In this document: piece by piece, positions 1-11,975 of the stretch
How the letters are laid out: every line of letters begins with the position of its first letter
How positions within the stretch are numbered: the stretch's first letter is position 1
From: Pelagibacteraceae bacterium AG-325-C03
GTDB lineage: Bacteria; Pseudomonadota; Alphaproteobacteria; Pelagibacterales; Pelagibacteraceae
Reading direction: 5' to 3'
Length of the DNA stretch: 64,000 nucleotides
Assembly (NCBI GenBank): GCA_003283025.1
Contig: QBYC01000002.1
Coordinates: 1-64,000 of the forward strand
Position numbers and translations under genes: made by a program
Notes under the pieces: model-generated
Told to the model about the DNA's origin: nothing
Database searches by the model: none
Seen by the model: the letters and a program-made list of their open reading frames with translations, nothing else

Positions 1-1
1 A

Positions 2-961
2 ATTACTAATATCGAAATGGATTTAAGATTTGAAGCTGCCGCTGCTAACGAATTATATGAAAATACTAAACAAGATAAGGGGTTTAACGTTCCAAAGATT
101 TATTGGAATTACACAACAAAAAAAATACTTACTTTAGATAAAGTAAATGGTGTTTCAATTAGAGAACAAGTAAAATTACAAGAACAGGGTATAAACTTAA
201 AATATTTAGCAGAAAATCTAATTCAACATTTTTTAAAACAAGCTGTTAGAGATGGTTTTTTCCATGGTGATATGCATCAGGGCAATCTATTTGTAGACCC
301 AAAAGGTAATATTGTTCCTGTAGATTTTGGGATTATGGGTAGACTAGATAAAAGTAATAGAAAATTTTTAGCTGAAATTTTATATGGTTTTATACAACGT
401 AATTATGTTAAGGTTGCGGAAGTTCATTTTCAAGCTGGACTAGTTCCTCAAAATGCATCTAAAGATGAATTTGCTCAAGCATTACGCTCAGTAGGTGAAC
501 CAATTTTTGGCCAATCTATAAAAGATATTTCCGGTGGAAATTTACTTGCCCAATTATTTGAGATTACCGAAAAATTTAATATGGCTACTCAACCTCCATT
601 ATTGTTACTTCAAAAAACCATGGTTGTCGTGGAGGGAGTCGCAAGAAAATTGTACCCAGAAACTAATATTTGGGAAGTATCTAAACCAGTTTTAGAAGAT
701 TGGCTTAAAAACATAAAAAGTCCTAAATCAACAATTGATACAGCATTAAATACTTCTGCCGAAATAATAAAACGAATTCCTGATTTTCCTAGTTTGATGG
801 ATAAAGCAGAATATGCTTTAAAACTTGTAGCTGAGGGAAAATTAAATTTAGGCATAAATAACAAAAACTTGGAAATGGAACAAATGAGATTAAAAAATTT
901 TAGAAATAATGTCGTGATAAGCTTTTTTGGTATTGTAATTGTCTTCTTGTTAGTATTTTAA
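2..961 (+). CDS. ubiB: UbiB/ABC1 family atypical kinase, ubiquinone biosynthesis (5' partial)
   Basis: The frame is open to the left edge, so the N-terminal part lies outside the window; the ATG at 17 is internal. Counting from that Met, HGDMHQGN sits at 83-90 and VDFG at 102-105, the family's catalytic-loop and metal-binding motifs. The last ~18 residues form a hydrophobic helix, as in membrane-associated UbiB. The family is usually ~500 residues, so about 180 are missing here. UbiB is an ATPase/kinase-like protein needed to make ubiquinone, probably by helping to extract or organise lipid intermediates at the inner membrane. It ends 9 bp before coaBC; ubiB-coaBC-dut is a familiar alphaproteobacterial order, so co-transcription is likely. 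Confidence 0.93.
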   Translation: MTNIEMDLRFEAAAANELYENTKQDKGFNVPKIYWNYTTKKILTLDKVNGVSIREQVKLQEQGINLKYLAENLIQHFLKQAVRDGFFHGDMHQGNLFVDPKGNIVPVDFGIMGRLDKSNRKFLAEILYGFIQRNYVKVAEVHFQAGLVPQNASKDEFAQALRSVGEPIFGQSIKDISGGNLLAQLFEITEKFNMATQPPLLLLQKTMVVVEGVARKLYPETNIWEVSKPVLEDWLKNIKSPKSTIDTALNTSAEIIKRIPDFPSLMDKAEYALKLVAEGKLNLGINNKNLEMEQMRLKNFRNNVVISFFGIVIVFLLVF

Positions 962-970
962 TCTAAGATA

Positions 971-2197
971 ATGACGTTAAAAAATAAAAAAATCTTAATA
1001 ATTATTGGAGGTGGGATAGCTGCCTACAAATCATTGGACTTAATTAGATTATTAAAGAAAAATGATGTGGAGATAAAAACTATCCTTACAAAAAGTGGAA
1101 AACAATTTGTTACTCCTTTGTCTATAACAACATTAACTAAGTCTAAAACATTTGAACATATATTTAATAGCGGGAAGGAGTTAGAAATAGATCACATAGC
1201 ACTTTCTAGATGGGCTGATATAATTTTAGTAATGCCAACTACTGCCAATTTTATGAGTAAATTGTCATTAGGAAAAGCTGAAGACTTAGCTACTACTGTT
1301 TTGTTAGCTGCAGACAAAGATATTATTTTAGTGCCAGCAATGAATGTCCGAATGTGGTTACATAAAGCCACTCAATCTAATCTGAAAATTCTACAAGATT
1401 TTGGGTATTTTTTTATTGGACCTGAAAAGGGTGAAATGGCATGCGGAGAGTTTGGGGAGGGTAAAATGTCAAGTCCAAGACAAGTTTTTACTTATTTAAA
1501 AAATTACTTTGATAAAAAAAATATTGTTAAAGAGAGAAATTTTAAAGCCTTAGTAACAGCAGGGCCTACAAGAGAATATATTGATCCAATACGATATATC
1601 TCTAATGAATCAAGTGGTAAACAAGGTTATGAAATTGCAAGAGCACTAAGTAAACTTGGTATAAAAACAACTTTAATAACTGGACCTGCAAAGTTAGCCA
1701 TACCTAAAGGTGTTACAGTAAAAAAAATAGTTTCAGCAGATGAAATGTTAAATGAAGTAAAAAAAACTTTGCCTGTAGATTTAGCCGTATGTACTGCAGC
1801 AGTTTCTGATTTTAAACCTTCTGAAAAGAGTAGGAATAAAATTAAAAAAGATAAATCAAACTTTAAAACAATAAATTTTATTAAAAATAATGATATCCTT
1901 GATTTTTTGGCAAAAAATAATGCAAATAGACCTCAAATAGTTGCTGGTTTTTCAGCAGAAACAAAAAGTGTAATTACAAATTCTACACAAAAAATGAAAA
2001 ATAAAAATTGTGATCTAATTTTTGCAAATGATGTTTCTAAAAAAGGAATTGGTTTTAATTCTGACTTCAATAAAGTTTCAATGATAGATCAAAAAGGTAA
2101 CATAAAAATAATACCAAAAAATAGAAAAAGTTTTATTGCAAATAAAATTGCTCAAATTTTATTAAGTAAATTAATTAATGACAGATATATTAATTAA
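971..2197 (+). CDS. coaBC: Bifunctional phosphopantothenoylcysteine synthetase/decarboxylase
   Basis: CoaBC makes 4'-phosphopantetheine for coenzyme A: the CoaB part joins cysteine to phosphopantothenate using CTP and the CoaC part decarboxylates the product. The protein is 408 residues, normal for the fusion. The N-terminal flavoprotein domain shows catalytic His75, PAMN at 122-125 and the active-site Cys158 in GEMACGEFGEGKM. The C-terminal synthetase domain starts near residue 190 with VTAGPTREYIDPIRYISN (Asn212 in SNESSGKQG) and AAVSDFKP near 276-283. All key residues are present. The 3' end overlaps dut by 20 bp, so the two are probably translationally coupled in the ubiB-coaBC-dut-moeB-SH3 run. 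Confidence 0.96.
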   Translation: MTLKNKKILIIIGGGIAAYKSLDLIRLLKKNDVEIKTILTKSGKQFVTPLSITTLTKSKTFEHIFNSGKELEIDHIALSRWADIILVMPTTANFMSKLSLGKAEDLATTVLLAADKDIILVPAMNVRMWLHKATQSNLKILQDFGYFFIGPEKGEMACGEFGEGKMSSPRQVFTYLKNYFDKKNIVKERNFKALVTAGPTREYIDPIRYISNESSGKQGYEIARALSKLGIKTTLITGPAKLAIPKGVTVKKIVSADEMLNEVKKTLPVDLAVCTAAVSDFKPSEKSRNKIKKDKSNFKTINFIKNNDILDFLAKNNANRPQIVAGFSAETKSVITNSTQKMKNKNCDLIFANDVSKKGIGFNSDFNKVSMIDQKGNIKIIPKNRKSFIANKIAQILLSKLINDRYIN

Positions 2198-2618
2198 AAG
2201 GTTGTCAAAGAAAGTAATTTTACCCAAATACAAAACAAAGGGTTCTTCAGGTCTAGACTTGTCAGCTAGAATAGATGAACAAATTGAAATTCTTCCTGGT
2301 AAATCAAAAATTATCCCTACAGGATTAGCTATAGCTATTCCAAATAATTTTGAAATTCAAATTAGGCCTAGGTCAGGATTAGCAGCAAAAAGTCAAATAA
2401 GTGTTTTAAATACTCCAGGGACGATCGATGCTGACTATAGAGGGGAACTTAAAGTAATATTAATCAATTTAGGTGATAAGGTTTTTATTGTTGAAAATGG
2501 CTTGCGCATCGCACAAATGGTATTATGCCCAATTATAAAAGCAACATTAAAAGAGGTTACAAAGTTAGAAACAACTGAACGTGGATCTAGCGGATTTGGC
2601 TCTACAGGAATTAAATAG
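2178..2618 (+). CDS. dut: dUTP diphosphatase (dUTPase)
   Basis: Hydrolyses dUTP to dUMP and diphosphate, keeping uracil out of DNA and feeding thymidylate synthesis. At 146 residues it is a full-length trimeric dUTPase. The five family motifs appear in order: SSGLDLSA near residue 23, RPRSGLA near 63, NTPGTIDADYRGE near 78-90 with the catalytic Asp, RIAQMV near 109-114, and the C-terminal glycine-rich arm RGSSGFGSTG. Its ATG lies inside the end of coaBC and its stop is 3 bp before the MoeB/ThiF-like gene. Nothing unusual. Confidence 0.96.
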   Translation: MTDILIKRLSKKVILPKYKTKGSSGLDLSARIDEQIEILPGKSKIIPTGLAIAIPNNFEIQIRPRSGLAAKSQISVLNTPGTIDADYRGELKVILINLGDKVFIVENGLRIAQMVLCPIIKATLKEVTKLETTERGSSGFGSTGIK

Positions 2619-2621
2619 TCA

Positions 2622-3371
2622 ATGGCAATTAATCTTAAAGAGTTTCAAAGATTTGAAAAACAAATTATTTTAAAAAAAGTTGGTATATCTGGTCAAAAAA
2701 AAATTATAAAAACAAAAATATTAATTATAGGGATTGGAGGATTAGGTTGCCCATTGCTATCATACTTAGCTTCTTCTGGAGTTAATAATATTGGAATTGT
2801 AGATCATGATAAAATAGAGCTAGGGAATTTGAATAGACAAATTTTATTTGATACTAACGATCTCGGTAAATATAAAGTTTATCAAGCTAGAAAAAAAATT
2901 AAAAAATTTTATAAACAAATAAAGATAAAAACATTTAAAATTAAAATTTCTAAATCAAATATTAAATCAATTTTAGAAAAATATAATATCATTTGCGATG
3001 GAACAGATAATTTCAACACTAGATTGTTAATCAATGATTATTGTAAAAAAAATAAGAAAATTTTAATCTCAGCAGCAATAAGTAAGTTTTATGGACATCT
3101 ATTTAAATTTAACTTTAAAAAAAAAGGACCTTGTTTTAGGTGTTTTATGCCACAACAGCCTTTGCGAGAGATGAATTGCGATGTAGAAGGAATATTTCCA
3201 CCTGTAGCTGGTGTATTAGGTTCCTTACAAGCAAATGAAGTTTTAAAAACTATTTTAAATCTTAAAGATGATCTTAATGGTAATATCTTAATTTTTGACT
3301 CTCTAAAAATGACTATAAGAAGATCAAAAATACAAATTAATCCAATATGTGAAAATGTATGCAAAAATTAA
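2622..3371 (+). CDS. HesA/MoeB/ThiF family E1-like adenylyltransferase
   Basis: An E1-like enzyme of 249 residues that should adenylate the C-terminal glycine of a sulphur-carrier protein (MoaD or ThiS type). The nucleotide-binding signature IGIGGLGCP occurs near residues 36-44, followed by an NLNRQ motif near 69-73 and CDGTDNFNTR near 126-135. Two Cys pairs, CFRC in the middle and CENVC at the C-terminus, fit the structural zinc site of MoeB/ThiF. There is no rhodanese domain. It cannot be assigned to molybdopterin or thiamine from sequence alone, because no moaD or thiS is next to it. A dut-moeB-like pair is common in Alphaproteobacteria. The 3' end overlaps the SH3 gene by 13 bp. Confidence 0.85.
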   Translation: MAINLKEFQRFEKQIILKKVGISGQKKIIKTKILIIGIGGLGCPLLSYLASSGVNNIGIVDHDKIELGNLNRQILFDTNDLGKYKVYQARKKIKKFYKQIKIKTFKIKISKSNIKSILEKYNIICDGTDNFNTRLLINDYCKKNKKILISAAISKFYGHLFKFNFKKKGPCFRCFMPQQPLREMNCDVEGIFPPVAGVLGSLQANEVLKTILNLKDDLNGNILIFDSLKMTIRRSKIQINPICENVCKN

Positions 3372-3802
3372 TTTTTTTTTTAATAACCTTTTTTTACTTC
3401 GAAAACTTATTATCTCAAGAAGAATATTTTTTAACTTTAAGAAATGAAAAAGTAAATTTACGGCAAGGACCTTCATTTGATTATCAAGTTAAAATATTTT
3501 ACAAAAAGAAGTTTCTTCCAGTGCTAATACAGGATAGTTCTAATAACTTTAGAAAAGTGAGAGATCACGAAAATAATTCTGGATGGATACATATTTCTCA
3601 ATTATCAAAAAAAAAGGCTGCAATAGTTATTAATGATGAACTGATTATGTTCAATGGTTCAACTATATATTCTAATCCTATCGCCTTGCTCAAAAGAGGG
3701 AGGTTAGTTAAAATAAAGAAATGTAAAAAAAACTGGTGCAAGGCCGTATCTGGAAATTTTAAAGGCTGGATTAAAAAAGAAGGTTTATGGGGATTACTAT
3801 AA
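3359..3802 (+). CDS. Secreted SH3-domain protein (SH3_4/DUF1058 type)
   Basis: A 147-residue protein with an N-terminal signal-like helix (LIFFLITFFYF, residues 4-14) followed by two bacterial SH3-like repeats. The first has the hallmark VNLRQGPSFDYQV near residues 32-44 and GWIH; the second ends with CKKNWCKAV and GWIKKEGLWG. These match the alphaproteobacterial 'aromatic-rich SH3' family, thought to act in the periplasm, probably on peptidoglycan or its enzymes. The exact role is unknown. The gene overlaps the upstream E1-like gene by 13 bp and ends 2 bp from the convergent small membrane gene, with no visible terminator. Confidence 0.75.
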   Translation: MQKLIFFLITFFYFENLLSQEEYFLTLRNEKVNLRQGPSFDYQVKIFYKKKFLPVLIQDSSNNFRKVRDHENNSGWIHISQLSKKKAAIVINDELIMFNGSTIYSNPIALLKRGRLVKIKKCKKNWCKAVSGNFKGWIKKEGLWGLL

Positions 3803-3804
3803 AT

Positions 3805-4047
3805 TTAGTTTTTATATTTCGCTATCCAAATTTTATCCAAAACAAAGTACCATATTGAATTTGCTAATGGCTCAACAATTGCATCCGTAAGAGCAATCGC
3901 AAAGGAAACATCTGCAACCATCATTAAAACGGTTATAGCGATTGCAAAATGACCTATTGTATAAATTATTGTTCTTAATACAGATCCTTTGTTATTTATA
4001 TATATATTTTTGGTTGCTGAGAGTATTCCTTGTGTAAATTCTGTCAT
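3805..4047 (-). CDS. Small inner-membrane protein, DUF2061-like
   Basis: An 80-residue protein with two predicted membrane segments (about residues 22-44 and 47-60) and a C-terminal aromatic and basic tail (IWYFVLDKIWIAKYK). The layout of Arg-Thr-Ile before helix 1 and a Trp/Tyr-rich end resembles the DUF2061 family, whose function is unknown. It begins directly after the stop of the oxygenase-like gene and is probably its operon partner downstream of katG. I infer no function beyond a membrane location. Confidence 0.6.
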   Translation of the reverse strand: MTEFTQGILSATKNIYINNKGSVLRTIIYTIGHFAIAITVLMMVADVSFAIALTDAIVEPLANSIWYFVLDKIWIAKYKN

Positions 4048-4668
4048 TTAATTGAATGGACTTTTTAGAACGCATGCAACAAGATGTATTCTATTTTGTT
4101 CACCTCCATTGAAAAAGTTATGATATTTTGTATTATTAGTGATTGTTACTGTCCCGTCTGCAGGCATATGTTTACTTACGTCCTCAATAACCATCCTACA
4201 CCCCTTGTTAGTAATAATCGGAATATGAAGTCTAGCTTCAGGATCTCTATGCCAACTCAAGGTAGACCTAGGTTCTTTTAAAAGTATTCTTACCCTACCT
4301 AATTTAAAATTTTTCTTTAAAATATCAAAAACTTCCTCAAAGTATGTACCTTTAAATTCTGGAAGCAACTCTGTATATTTTGACTCTTCTATTGGTTTAT
4401 CTCTCATGGCTTCTTTGCCAGTTTCATCCGGTATTGTCCAATAAGTGCCCCTGACATTGTGCCCCTTTATAGATGACTTGTCACCAGGTATTTGATTTAA
4501 TGGTATAGCAGCAAAATTTTTAATCCCTAATGAGTCAAATTTTTTTTTCTTTAAAATTTTCTCCAAGTCAAATCTTAATTTATTAATATCAAATTTAAGA
4601 TGTGGAACTTTGTAAAAATCGCTAGAAGTTTTTTTACTTATATTTACAACTGTTTCCATTGTAGCCAC
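4048..4668 (-). CDS. Aspartyl/asparaginyl beta-hydroxylase-like 2-oxoglutarate oxygenase
   Basis: A 206-residue protein whose C-terminal half carries a double-stranded beta-helix signature. LSWHRDPEARLHIPI near residues 136-150 supplies an HxD pair for Fe(II). NNTKYHNFFNGG near 176-187 supplies the distal His. NRIHLV near 191-196 supplies the Arg expected to bind 2-oxoglutarate. This is the pattern of the Asp_Arg_Hydrox family (PF05118). The substrate is not predictable; family members act on protein residues, lipids or small molecules. It starts 12 bp downstream of katG and abuts the DUF2061-like gene, so a katG-oxygenase-membrane protein transcript is likely. An iron enzyme co-transcribed with haem-dependent KatG would fit iron or oxidative-stress control. 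Confidence 0.75.
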   Translation of the reverse strand: MATMETVVNISKKTSSDFYKVPHLKFDINKLRFDLEKILKKKKFDSLGIKNFAAIPLNQIPGDKSSIKGHNVRGTYWTIPDETGKEAMRDKPIEESKYTELLPEFKGTYFEEVFDILKKNFKLGRVRILLKEPRSTLSWHRDPEARLHIPIITNKGCRMVIEDVSKHMPADGTVTITNNTKYHNFFNGGEQNRIHLVACVLKSPFN

Positions 4669-4680
4669 ACTTTTTTCATA

Positions 4681-6886
<2,206 letters not shown>

Positions 6887-6908
6887 GTAAATATCAAGTG
6901 ACAAACTG

Positions 6909-7316
6909 TCAATTTTTTAAATTTATAAATACCTCTACGTTTTTGATTTTCTTACCATTTGGTGCTTTTGGAATTTTTTGGATAACTATCTCTTTAGCGT
7001 CTATGTCAATTAATTCAGAAGTTTCATTGTCATAAAAATGATGATGATTGATAATGTTTGTATCAAAATAAGTTTTTTTTCCTCTGACGTCTACTTCATT
7101 TAAATGCCCTGCGTTTTTAAAAGCGTGTACAGTATTATAAATTGTAGCTAGAGCAAATTTAAATGTGGTTTTTTTTTCTAAAAGCTTATTTAAACTTTCA
7201 ACTGTAAAATGAAATGTTTTGTCTCTTTCAAATAAAAATTTGGCAATTTCTACTCTTTGTTTGGTTGGTCTTAAACCTGATGATCGTAATTTCTTAAAAA
7301 TGTCTATTTTTTTCAC
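6909..7316 (-). CDS. irr: Irr-type Fur-family iron/haem-responsive regulator
   Basis: A 135-residue Fur-family repressor. The winged-helix domain spans about residues 10-75 (LRPTKQRVEIAKFLF, then ATIYNTVHAFKNAG). The dimerisation region contains the His triplet HHHFYDNETSELID at 91-104 and ends with KAPNGKKIKNVEVFINL. The HHH triplet and the 'APxGxxI' tail fit Irr better than Fur, PerR or Zur; the C-terminal CxxC zinc pairs of Fur/PerR are absent. The N-terminal haem regulatory Cys-Pro motif of rhizobial Irr is also absent. In Alphaproteobacteria Irr senses haem/iron status. It uses a GTG start. katG follows 53 bp downstream on the same strand, and fabA diverges from it across a 90-bp spacer holding an Irr-box-like site, which suggests autoregulation. 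Confidence 0.82.
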   Translation of the reverse strand: MKKIDIFKKLRSSGLRPTKQRVEIAKFLFERDKTFHFTVESLNKLLEKKTTFKFALATIYNTVHAFKNAGHLNEVDVRGKKTYFDTNIINHHHFYDNETSELIDIDAKEIVIQKIPKAPNGKKIKNVEVFINLKN

Positions 7317-7338
7317 TTTTTTTAATGTTTTTATCTAG

Positions 7339-7355
7339 TTTATAATTATTCTAAA
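7339..7355. promoter_or_regulatory. Irr box in the irr-fabA divergent spacer
   Basis: An exact second copy of the 17-bp element found before katG (TTTATAATTATTCTAAA); the identity extends four bases further on the left, 21 bp in all (7335-7355). It includes a perfect TATAAT at 7341-7346 facing fabA and AT-rich -10-like sequences facing irr, so one bound dimer could affect both directions. The identity to the katG copy, in otherwise unrelated flanks, argues for selection. Confidence 0.7.
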
Positions 7356-7406
7356 CACAAATATATATGAAACTTTTGCTAAATCAAGTAAAACAGTTTC
7401 TAAATC

Positions 7407-7910
7407 ATGCAAAAAAACAATTACAACTACGATGATCTTATTTCATGTGGAAAGGGGAAATTGTTCGGCGAAGGAAATGCTAAACTTCCATTACCTCCAA
7501 TGCTAATGTTTGATAGGATTACTGAAATTAATCAGAATTCTGGAGAATTCAAAAAAGGGTTTATAAAAGCAGAGCTTGATATCAAAGAAAATTTATGGTT
7601 TTTTGATTGCCATTTTCAAAAAGATCCAGTTATGCCAGGTTGTCTTGGATTAGACGCTATGTGGCAATTAGTTGGATTTTATCTGGGATGGATTGGCGAG
7701 CCAGGAAAAGGAAGAGCTTTAGGAGTTAATTCTGTTAAATTCACAGGAGAGGTTTTAAAAAATATAAAAATAGCGACTTATGAAATTAATATGAAAAGGA
7801 TACTTAAAAAAAAGGGTACTTCAGTGGGATTAGCTAATGGATCATTAAGTGCAGATGGCAAAATTATCTATCTTGCTGAAAACTTAAAAGTCGGATTATT
7901 TAAATCATGA
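7407..7910 (+). CDS. fabA: 3-hydroxydecanoyl-ACP dehydratase/isomerase
   Basis: Dehydrates 3-hydroxyacyl-ACP and, at C10, isomerises the trans-2 to the cis-3 double bond, which opens the unsaturated fatty-acid branch. At 167 residues it has the normal hot-dog-fold length. The active-site pair is His69 in [13 protein letters not shown] and Asp83 in LGLDAMWQL. Translation overlaps fabB by 4 bp (ATGA), and fabI follows, giving the fabA-fabB-fabI set for anaerobic-type unsaturated lipid synthesis. The promoter is probably in the spacer shared with irr, where the only strong TATAAT lies inside the Irr-box-like palindrome. Confidence 0.97.
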   Translation: MQKNNYNYDDLISCGKGKLFGEGNAKLPLPPMLMFDRITEINQNSGEFKKGFIKAELDIKENLWFFDCHFQKDPVMPGCLGLDAMWQLVGFYLGWIGEPGKGRALGVNSVKFTGEVLKNIKIATYEINMKRILKKKGTSVGLANGSLSADGKIIYLAENLKVGLFKS

Positions 7911-9118
7911 GAAGGGTAGTAATTACAGGTTTAGGAATAGTCTCTTGTCTTGGAAATAATCGAGAAGAAGTTCATCAATCGTTGTTAAACTCAAAATCTG
8001 GAATTTCTTATACAGAAGAATATAAAGAACATAATCTTAAATGCCATGTTCACGGAAAACCTAACATAAAACTTGAGAATCATATTGATAGAAAAACAAT
8101 AAGATTCATGGGATCAGGTTCTGCTTACAACTATATAGCAATGAAAGAAGCAATCGAAGACTCTGGATTAGAGGAAAATGAAGTTAGTAATTTTAAAACA
8201 GGAATTGTTATGGGTTCAGGTGGTCCATCAATTGAAAATGTGATTCTTGCTGCTGATAAAACTAGAGCTAAGACTCCAAAATTAATGGGTCCATTTATTG
8301 TACCAAGAACGATGGGGAGTACGGCATCTGCCACACTAGCGGTTCCATTTAAGATTAAAGGTACTAATTATACAATGAGTTCGGCTTGTTCAACAAGTGG
8401 ACATTGTATAGGAAATTCGATGGAACTAATTCAAATGGGTAAGCAAGATATTGTATTTGCAGGCGGTAGTGAAGAAGTTCACTGGGCTATGACTGCAATG
8501 TTTGATGCTATGACTGCTTTATCATCAAAATATAATAATACCCCCAAGACTGCATCAAGAGCTTACGATAAAACTAGAGATGGTTTTGTGATAGCAGGTG
8601 GGGGTGGAGTGTTAGTGCTTGAAGAATATGAACATGCTAAAGCAAGAGGGGCTAAAATATACGCAGAATTAACTGGTTATGGAGCAACCTCAGATGGATA
8701 TGATATGGTGGCTCCATCAGGTGAGGGAGCTGTGCGTTGTATGAAAATGGCCATGGCAACATCTAAAAATAAAATTGATTATATAAATACTCATGGAACT
8801 TCTACTCCAGTTGGAGATATCACCGAGTTAAATGCAATTAAAAATACCTTTGGAGATGATATTCCAAAAATTAGTTCAACTAAATCGCTATCAGGACATC
8901 CTTTAGGAGCTGCGTCGGTCCATGAAGCGATCTACTGCTTGATAATGATGAAAAATAATTTCATAGCAGGCTCTGCTAATATAAATGAAATGGATGAAGA
9001 GGCTAAAAAGTTTCCTATAGTTACTAAAACTGAAAAAGGAGCTTCTCTTAATGCAGTAATGTCTAATAGTTTTGGGTTTGGAGGAACTAACGCATCACTA
9101 ATTTTTGAAAAGGTGTAA
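7907..9118 (+). CDS. fabB: 3-oxoacyl-ACP synthase I
   Basis: The condensing enzyme that elongates acyl-ACP with malonyl-ACP; FabB-type enzymes accept the cis-3-decenoyl product of FabA. The protein is 403 residues. The catalytic triad is visible: Cys161 in [11 protein letters not shown], His296 in [11 protein letters not shown] and His331 in [14 protein letters not shown], plus the C-terminal [14 protein letters not shown]. Its place between fabA and fabI supports FabB over FabF. The start overlaps the fabA stop (ATGA) and the stop is 2 bp from fabI. Confidence 0.96.
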   Translation: MRRVVITGLGIVSCLGNNREEVHQSLLNSKSGISYTEEYKEHNLKCHVHGKPNIKLENHIDRKTIRFMGSGSAYNYIAMKEAIEDSGLEENEVSNFKTGIVMGSGGPSIENVILAADKTRAKTPKLMGPFIVPRTMGSTASATLAVPFKIKGTNYTMSSACSTSGHCIGNSMELIQMGKQDIVFAGGSEEVHWAMTAMFDAMTALSSKYNNTPKTASRAYDKTRDGFVIAGGGGVLVLEEYEHAKARGAKIYAELTGYGATSDGYDMVAPSGEGAVRCMKMAMATSKNKIDYINTHGTSTPVGDITELNAIKNTFGDDIPKISSTKSLSGHPLGAASVHEAIYCLIMMKNNFIAGSANINEMDEEAKKFPIVTKTEKGASLNAVMSNSFGFGGTNASLIFEKV

Positions 9119-9120
9119 TC

Positions 9121-9906
9121 ATGAACTTGATGAAAGGCAAAAAAGGATTGGTGATGGGAGTTGCTAATGAAAGATCTATTGCTTGGGGTATTTCACAAAA
9201 GCTTGCAGAAGCTGGTGCTGAGCTTGCATTTACTTATTTAGGAGACGCTTTAAAAAAAAGAGTTATTCCACTAGCTGAAAAATTAAATTCGAAACTTACT
9301 TTTAGTTGTGATGTTGAGAAGCAAGAGGAAATTAAAAAACTTTTTGAGGATATAAAAACTAAATGGGAGGAAATTGATTTTGTTGTCCATGCAGTAGCTT
9401 TTTCCGACAAATCTGAATTATCTGGAGAGTACTTAAACACAACAAGAGAAAATTTTCTACGAAGCATGATGATATCATGTTTTTCATTCACAGAAGTATC
9501 TAAGGAAGCATCAAAAATAATGAATGAAGGTGGCAGTTTACTAACTCTTACTTATGAATCTTCTAAAGCCATACCAAATTATAATGTTATGGGTGTATGC
9601 AAGTCAGCTTTGGAATCTAGTGTAAAATATCTAGCAAGAGATTTAGGTCAAAAGAAGATAAGAGTAAATGCAATCAGTGCTGGACCAATCAAAACCTTGG
9701 CTGCTTCTGCAATAGGTGATGCAAAATTTTTATATAAGTGGAACGAAGATCACTCATTTTTAAAAAGAAATGTTGATATTCATGACGTTGGAAATTCAGC
9801 GTTATATTTATTAAGTAACTTAGCAGCAGGTGTAACTGGTGAGATACATTACGTGGATGCTGGATACAATAAAGTGGGTATGCCTGATCCAAAAAATATA
9901 TCTTAA
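9121..9906 (+). CDS. fabI: Enoyl-ACP reductase [NADH]
   Basis: Carries out the last reduction of each fatty-acid elongation cycle, using NAD(P)H. It is a 261-residue short-chain dehydrogenase fold with [12 protein letters not shown] near residues 13-24 (the FabI variant of the dinucleotide loop). The FabI-type active site is Tyr145 and Tyr154-x6-Lys161 ([13 protein letters not shown]). This spacing separates FabI from FabL/FabV. It closes the fabA-fabB-fabI run. Its stop codon overlaps that of the convergent pnp (TTAA at 9903-9906), leaving no room for a terminator between the two. Confidence 0.96.
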   Translation: MNLMKGKKGLVMGVANERSIAWGISQKLAEAGAELAFTYLGDALKKRVIPLAEKLNSKLTFSCDVEKQEEIKKLFEDIKTKWEEIDFVVHAVAFSDKSELSGEYLNTTRENFLRSMMISCFSFTEVSKEASKIMNEGGSLLTLTYESSKAIPNYNVMGVCKSALESSVKYLARDLGQKKIRVNAISAGPIKTLAASAIGDAKFLYKWNEDHSFLKRNVDIHDVGNSALYLLSNLAAGVTGEIHYVDAGYNKVGMPDPKNIS

Positions 9907-11975
9907 GCAGAAGCTTGTTTCATTGATAATTTAACTTTTCCTCTATCAAATCCGACAACTTTTACAGAAACTTCGTCGCCCTCTTTCACTACATCACCGA
10001 CTTTAGCAACTCTCTTATCGGCCAACTCAGAAATATGTACTAACCCATCTTGTTTCCCTAAGAAATTAACAAATGCTCCAAATTCCATAATTTTAACTAC
10101 TTTACCTTTGTAAACTTTTCCCATTTCAGGTTTAGCAATCAAGCTTTTTATAAATTCAATCGCTTTATTTCTTGAGGACTCATCTGGGGCTGCAACTGTT
10201 ACTTCGCCTGTATCTTTAACATCTACTTTGGCTCCCGACGATTCGACTATTTCTCTAATTGTAGCTCCACCTTTGCCTATGACTGTTGCAATATCTTTCT
10301 TATCCACTTTTATTGTTTCCATTTTAGGCGTATGTTTTGAAAATTCTTTCCTAGAGGATTTAAGAGCTTTATTCATTTCTCCAAGAATATATTCTCTACC
10401 GCCTTTAGCTTGACCTAAGGCTTTTTCCATAATTTCAAATGTTATACCCGTAATTTTAATATCCATCTGAAGTGATGTTATGCCATTTTTTGTTCCTGCT
10501 ACTTTGAAGTCCATATCTCCTAAATGATCCTCATCACCTAGAATATCTGAAAGAACGGAGAAATCATCGCCTTCTTTTATCAGTCCCATTGCAATCCCTG
10601 CTACCGGTTCTTTAATTGGAACACCAGCATCCATTAATGACAATGAAGTTCCACAAACTGTTGCCATAGATGAGGAGCCATTAGACTCTGTTATTTCTGA
10701 AACCACTCTCAATGTATAAGGAAAGTTTTCTTTTAATGGTAAAGATGAGTTGATTGCTCTCCAAGCTAATTTGCCATGTCCAATCTCTCTTCTTCCAGTT
10801 CCTATTCTTCCGCATTCGCCTACTGAAAAAGGTGGAAAGTTATAATGCAACATGAAATTCGATCTTTGCATTCCCTCAAGACTTTCTAATCTTTGTTCAT
10901 CGTCAGACATACCTAATGTTGTGACTACTAAGGCTTGTGTCTCTCCTCTTGTAAAAAGAGCAGAACCGTGTGTTCTAGGTAAAACTCCTACTTCGCATTT
11001 TATTTGTCTAACGTCAGCTAAACCTCTACCGTCAATTCTTTTCTTATCTTTTAGTATCGCAGTCCTAACAATATCTTTTTCTAAAGATTTAAGTTGTGCC
11101 ATAGCTTGATTTTCAGTAATAGTCTCATCTTCAGCAAACATTTCTTTACATTGATCTTCTATTTCTGCAATAGCTATAGATCTTTTTTTCTTATCTATTT
11201 CTTTGAATGCACTTCTTAATCCAGTTTCTAATCTATCTGCAATTTGTTTTTTAACGTTAGAATGATCAACATCTTCTACTTCCCATTTAGGCTTACAAGC
11301 TTTTTTTGCAAGTTTTTCAATAGTTTCAATAATTGGAATAAACTTTTCATGTCCAAATTTAACTGCATCAAGCATAATTTTTTCTGTCAACCCGGATGTT
11401 TCGGATTCTACCATCAGAACTGCATCTTTTGTACCTGCCACAACTAGATCTAATTCTGAGTCTTTTAGTTCTTCAATTGAAGGATTTAATAAATATTTTC
11501 CATCTTTATAACCAACTCTACTTGCTGCGATTGGTCCTTGAAAAGGTAGACCAGATATTGATAAAGCAGCTGAAGATGCAATTATGGACAAAATATCGGG
11601 TTGGTTCTCTCCATCATAAGATAAAACTGTTGGAAGTAATTGCACTTCATTCAAAAAGCTTGAGGGAAATAAAGGTCTTATGGGTCTGTCTATTAACCTT
11701 GAAATTAAAGTTTCAGCTTCGGTAGGTCTCGCCTCTCTTTTAAAATATCCCCCTGGAATTTTTCCAGCAGCATAAAACTTTTCTTGATAATTTACAGACA
11801 GAGGAAAATAATCTTGCCCGTCTTTTAATTTTTTTGCTCCAACTGCCGTTGCTATTACAACCGTTTCACCGAGACTTGCTATAATTGCTCCGTCTGCTTG
11901 ACGAGCTAATTTTCCTGTCTCTAAAGTTAATTTTTTTCCATTAACTTCTAATTCTTCTTTATGTATTTTAAACAT
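9903..11975 (-). CDS. pnp: Polyribonucleotide nucleotidyltransferase (PNPase)
   Basis: A 3'-5' phosphorolytic exoribonuclease of the degradosome type, central to mRNA decay. At 690 residues it has the standard layout: first RNase PH core, an all-helical linker, second RNase PH core ([24 protein letters not shown], then [19 protein letters not shown] with catalytic Asp residues), then a KH domain ([17 protein letters not shown]) and a C-terminal S1 domain ([20 protein letters not shown]). The ATG overlaps the rpsO stop by one base (TAATG), so PNPase is probably translationally coupled to S15. Confidence 0.98.
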   Translation of the reverse strand: MFKIHKEELEVNGKKLTLETGKLARQADGAIIASLGETVVIATAVGAKKLKDGQDYFPLSVNYQEKFYAAGKIPGGYFKREARPTEAETLISRLIDRPIRPLFPSSFLNEVQLLPTVLSYDGENQPDILSIIASSAALSISGLPFQGPIAASRVGYKDGKYLLNPSIEELKDSELDLVVAGTKDAVLMVESETSGLTEKIMLDAVKFGHEKFIPIIETIEKLAKKACKPKWEVEDVDHSNVKKQIADRLETGLRSAFKEIDKKKRSIAIAEIEDQCKEMFAEDETITENQAMAQLKSLEKDIVRTAILKDKKRIDGRGLADVRQIKCEVGVLPRTHGSALFTRGETQALVVTTLGMSDDEQRLESLEGMQRSNFMLHYNFPPFSVGECGRIGTGRREIGHGKLAWRAINSSLPLKENFPYTLRVVSEITESNGSSSMATVCGTSLSLMDAGVPIKEPVAGIAMGLIKEGDDFSVLSDILGDEDHLGDMDFKVAGTKNGITSLQMDIKITGITFEIMEKALGQAKGGREYILGEMNKALKSSRKEFSKHTPKMETIKVDKKDIATVIGKGGATIREIVESSGAKVDVKDTGEVTVAAPDESSRNKAIEFIKSLIAKPEMGKVYKGKVVKIMEFGAFVNFLGKQDGLVHISELADKRVAKVGDVVKEGDEVSVKVVGFDRGKVKLSMKQASA

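Noticed and set aside
11396-11725. 109-residue plus-strand open frame opposite pnp
   Set aside because: Lies wholly within the strongly conserved pnp coding region on the other strand, no recognisable domain and leucine-rich composition typical of antisense frames in AT-rich DNA.
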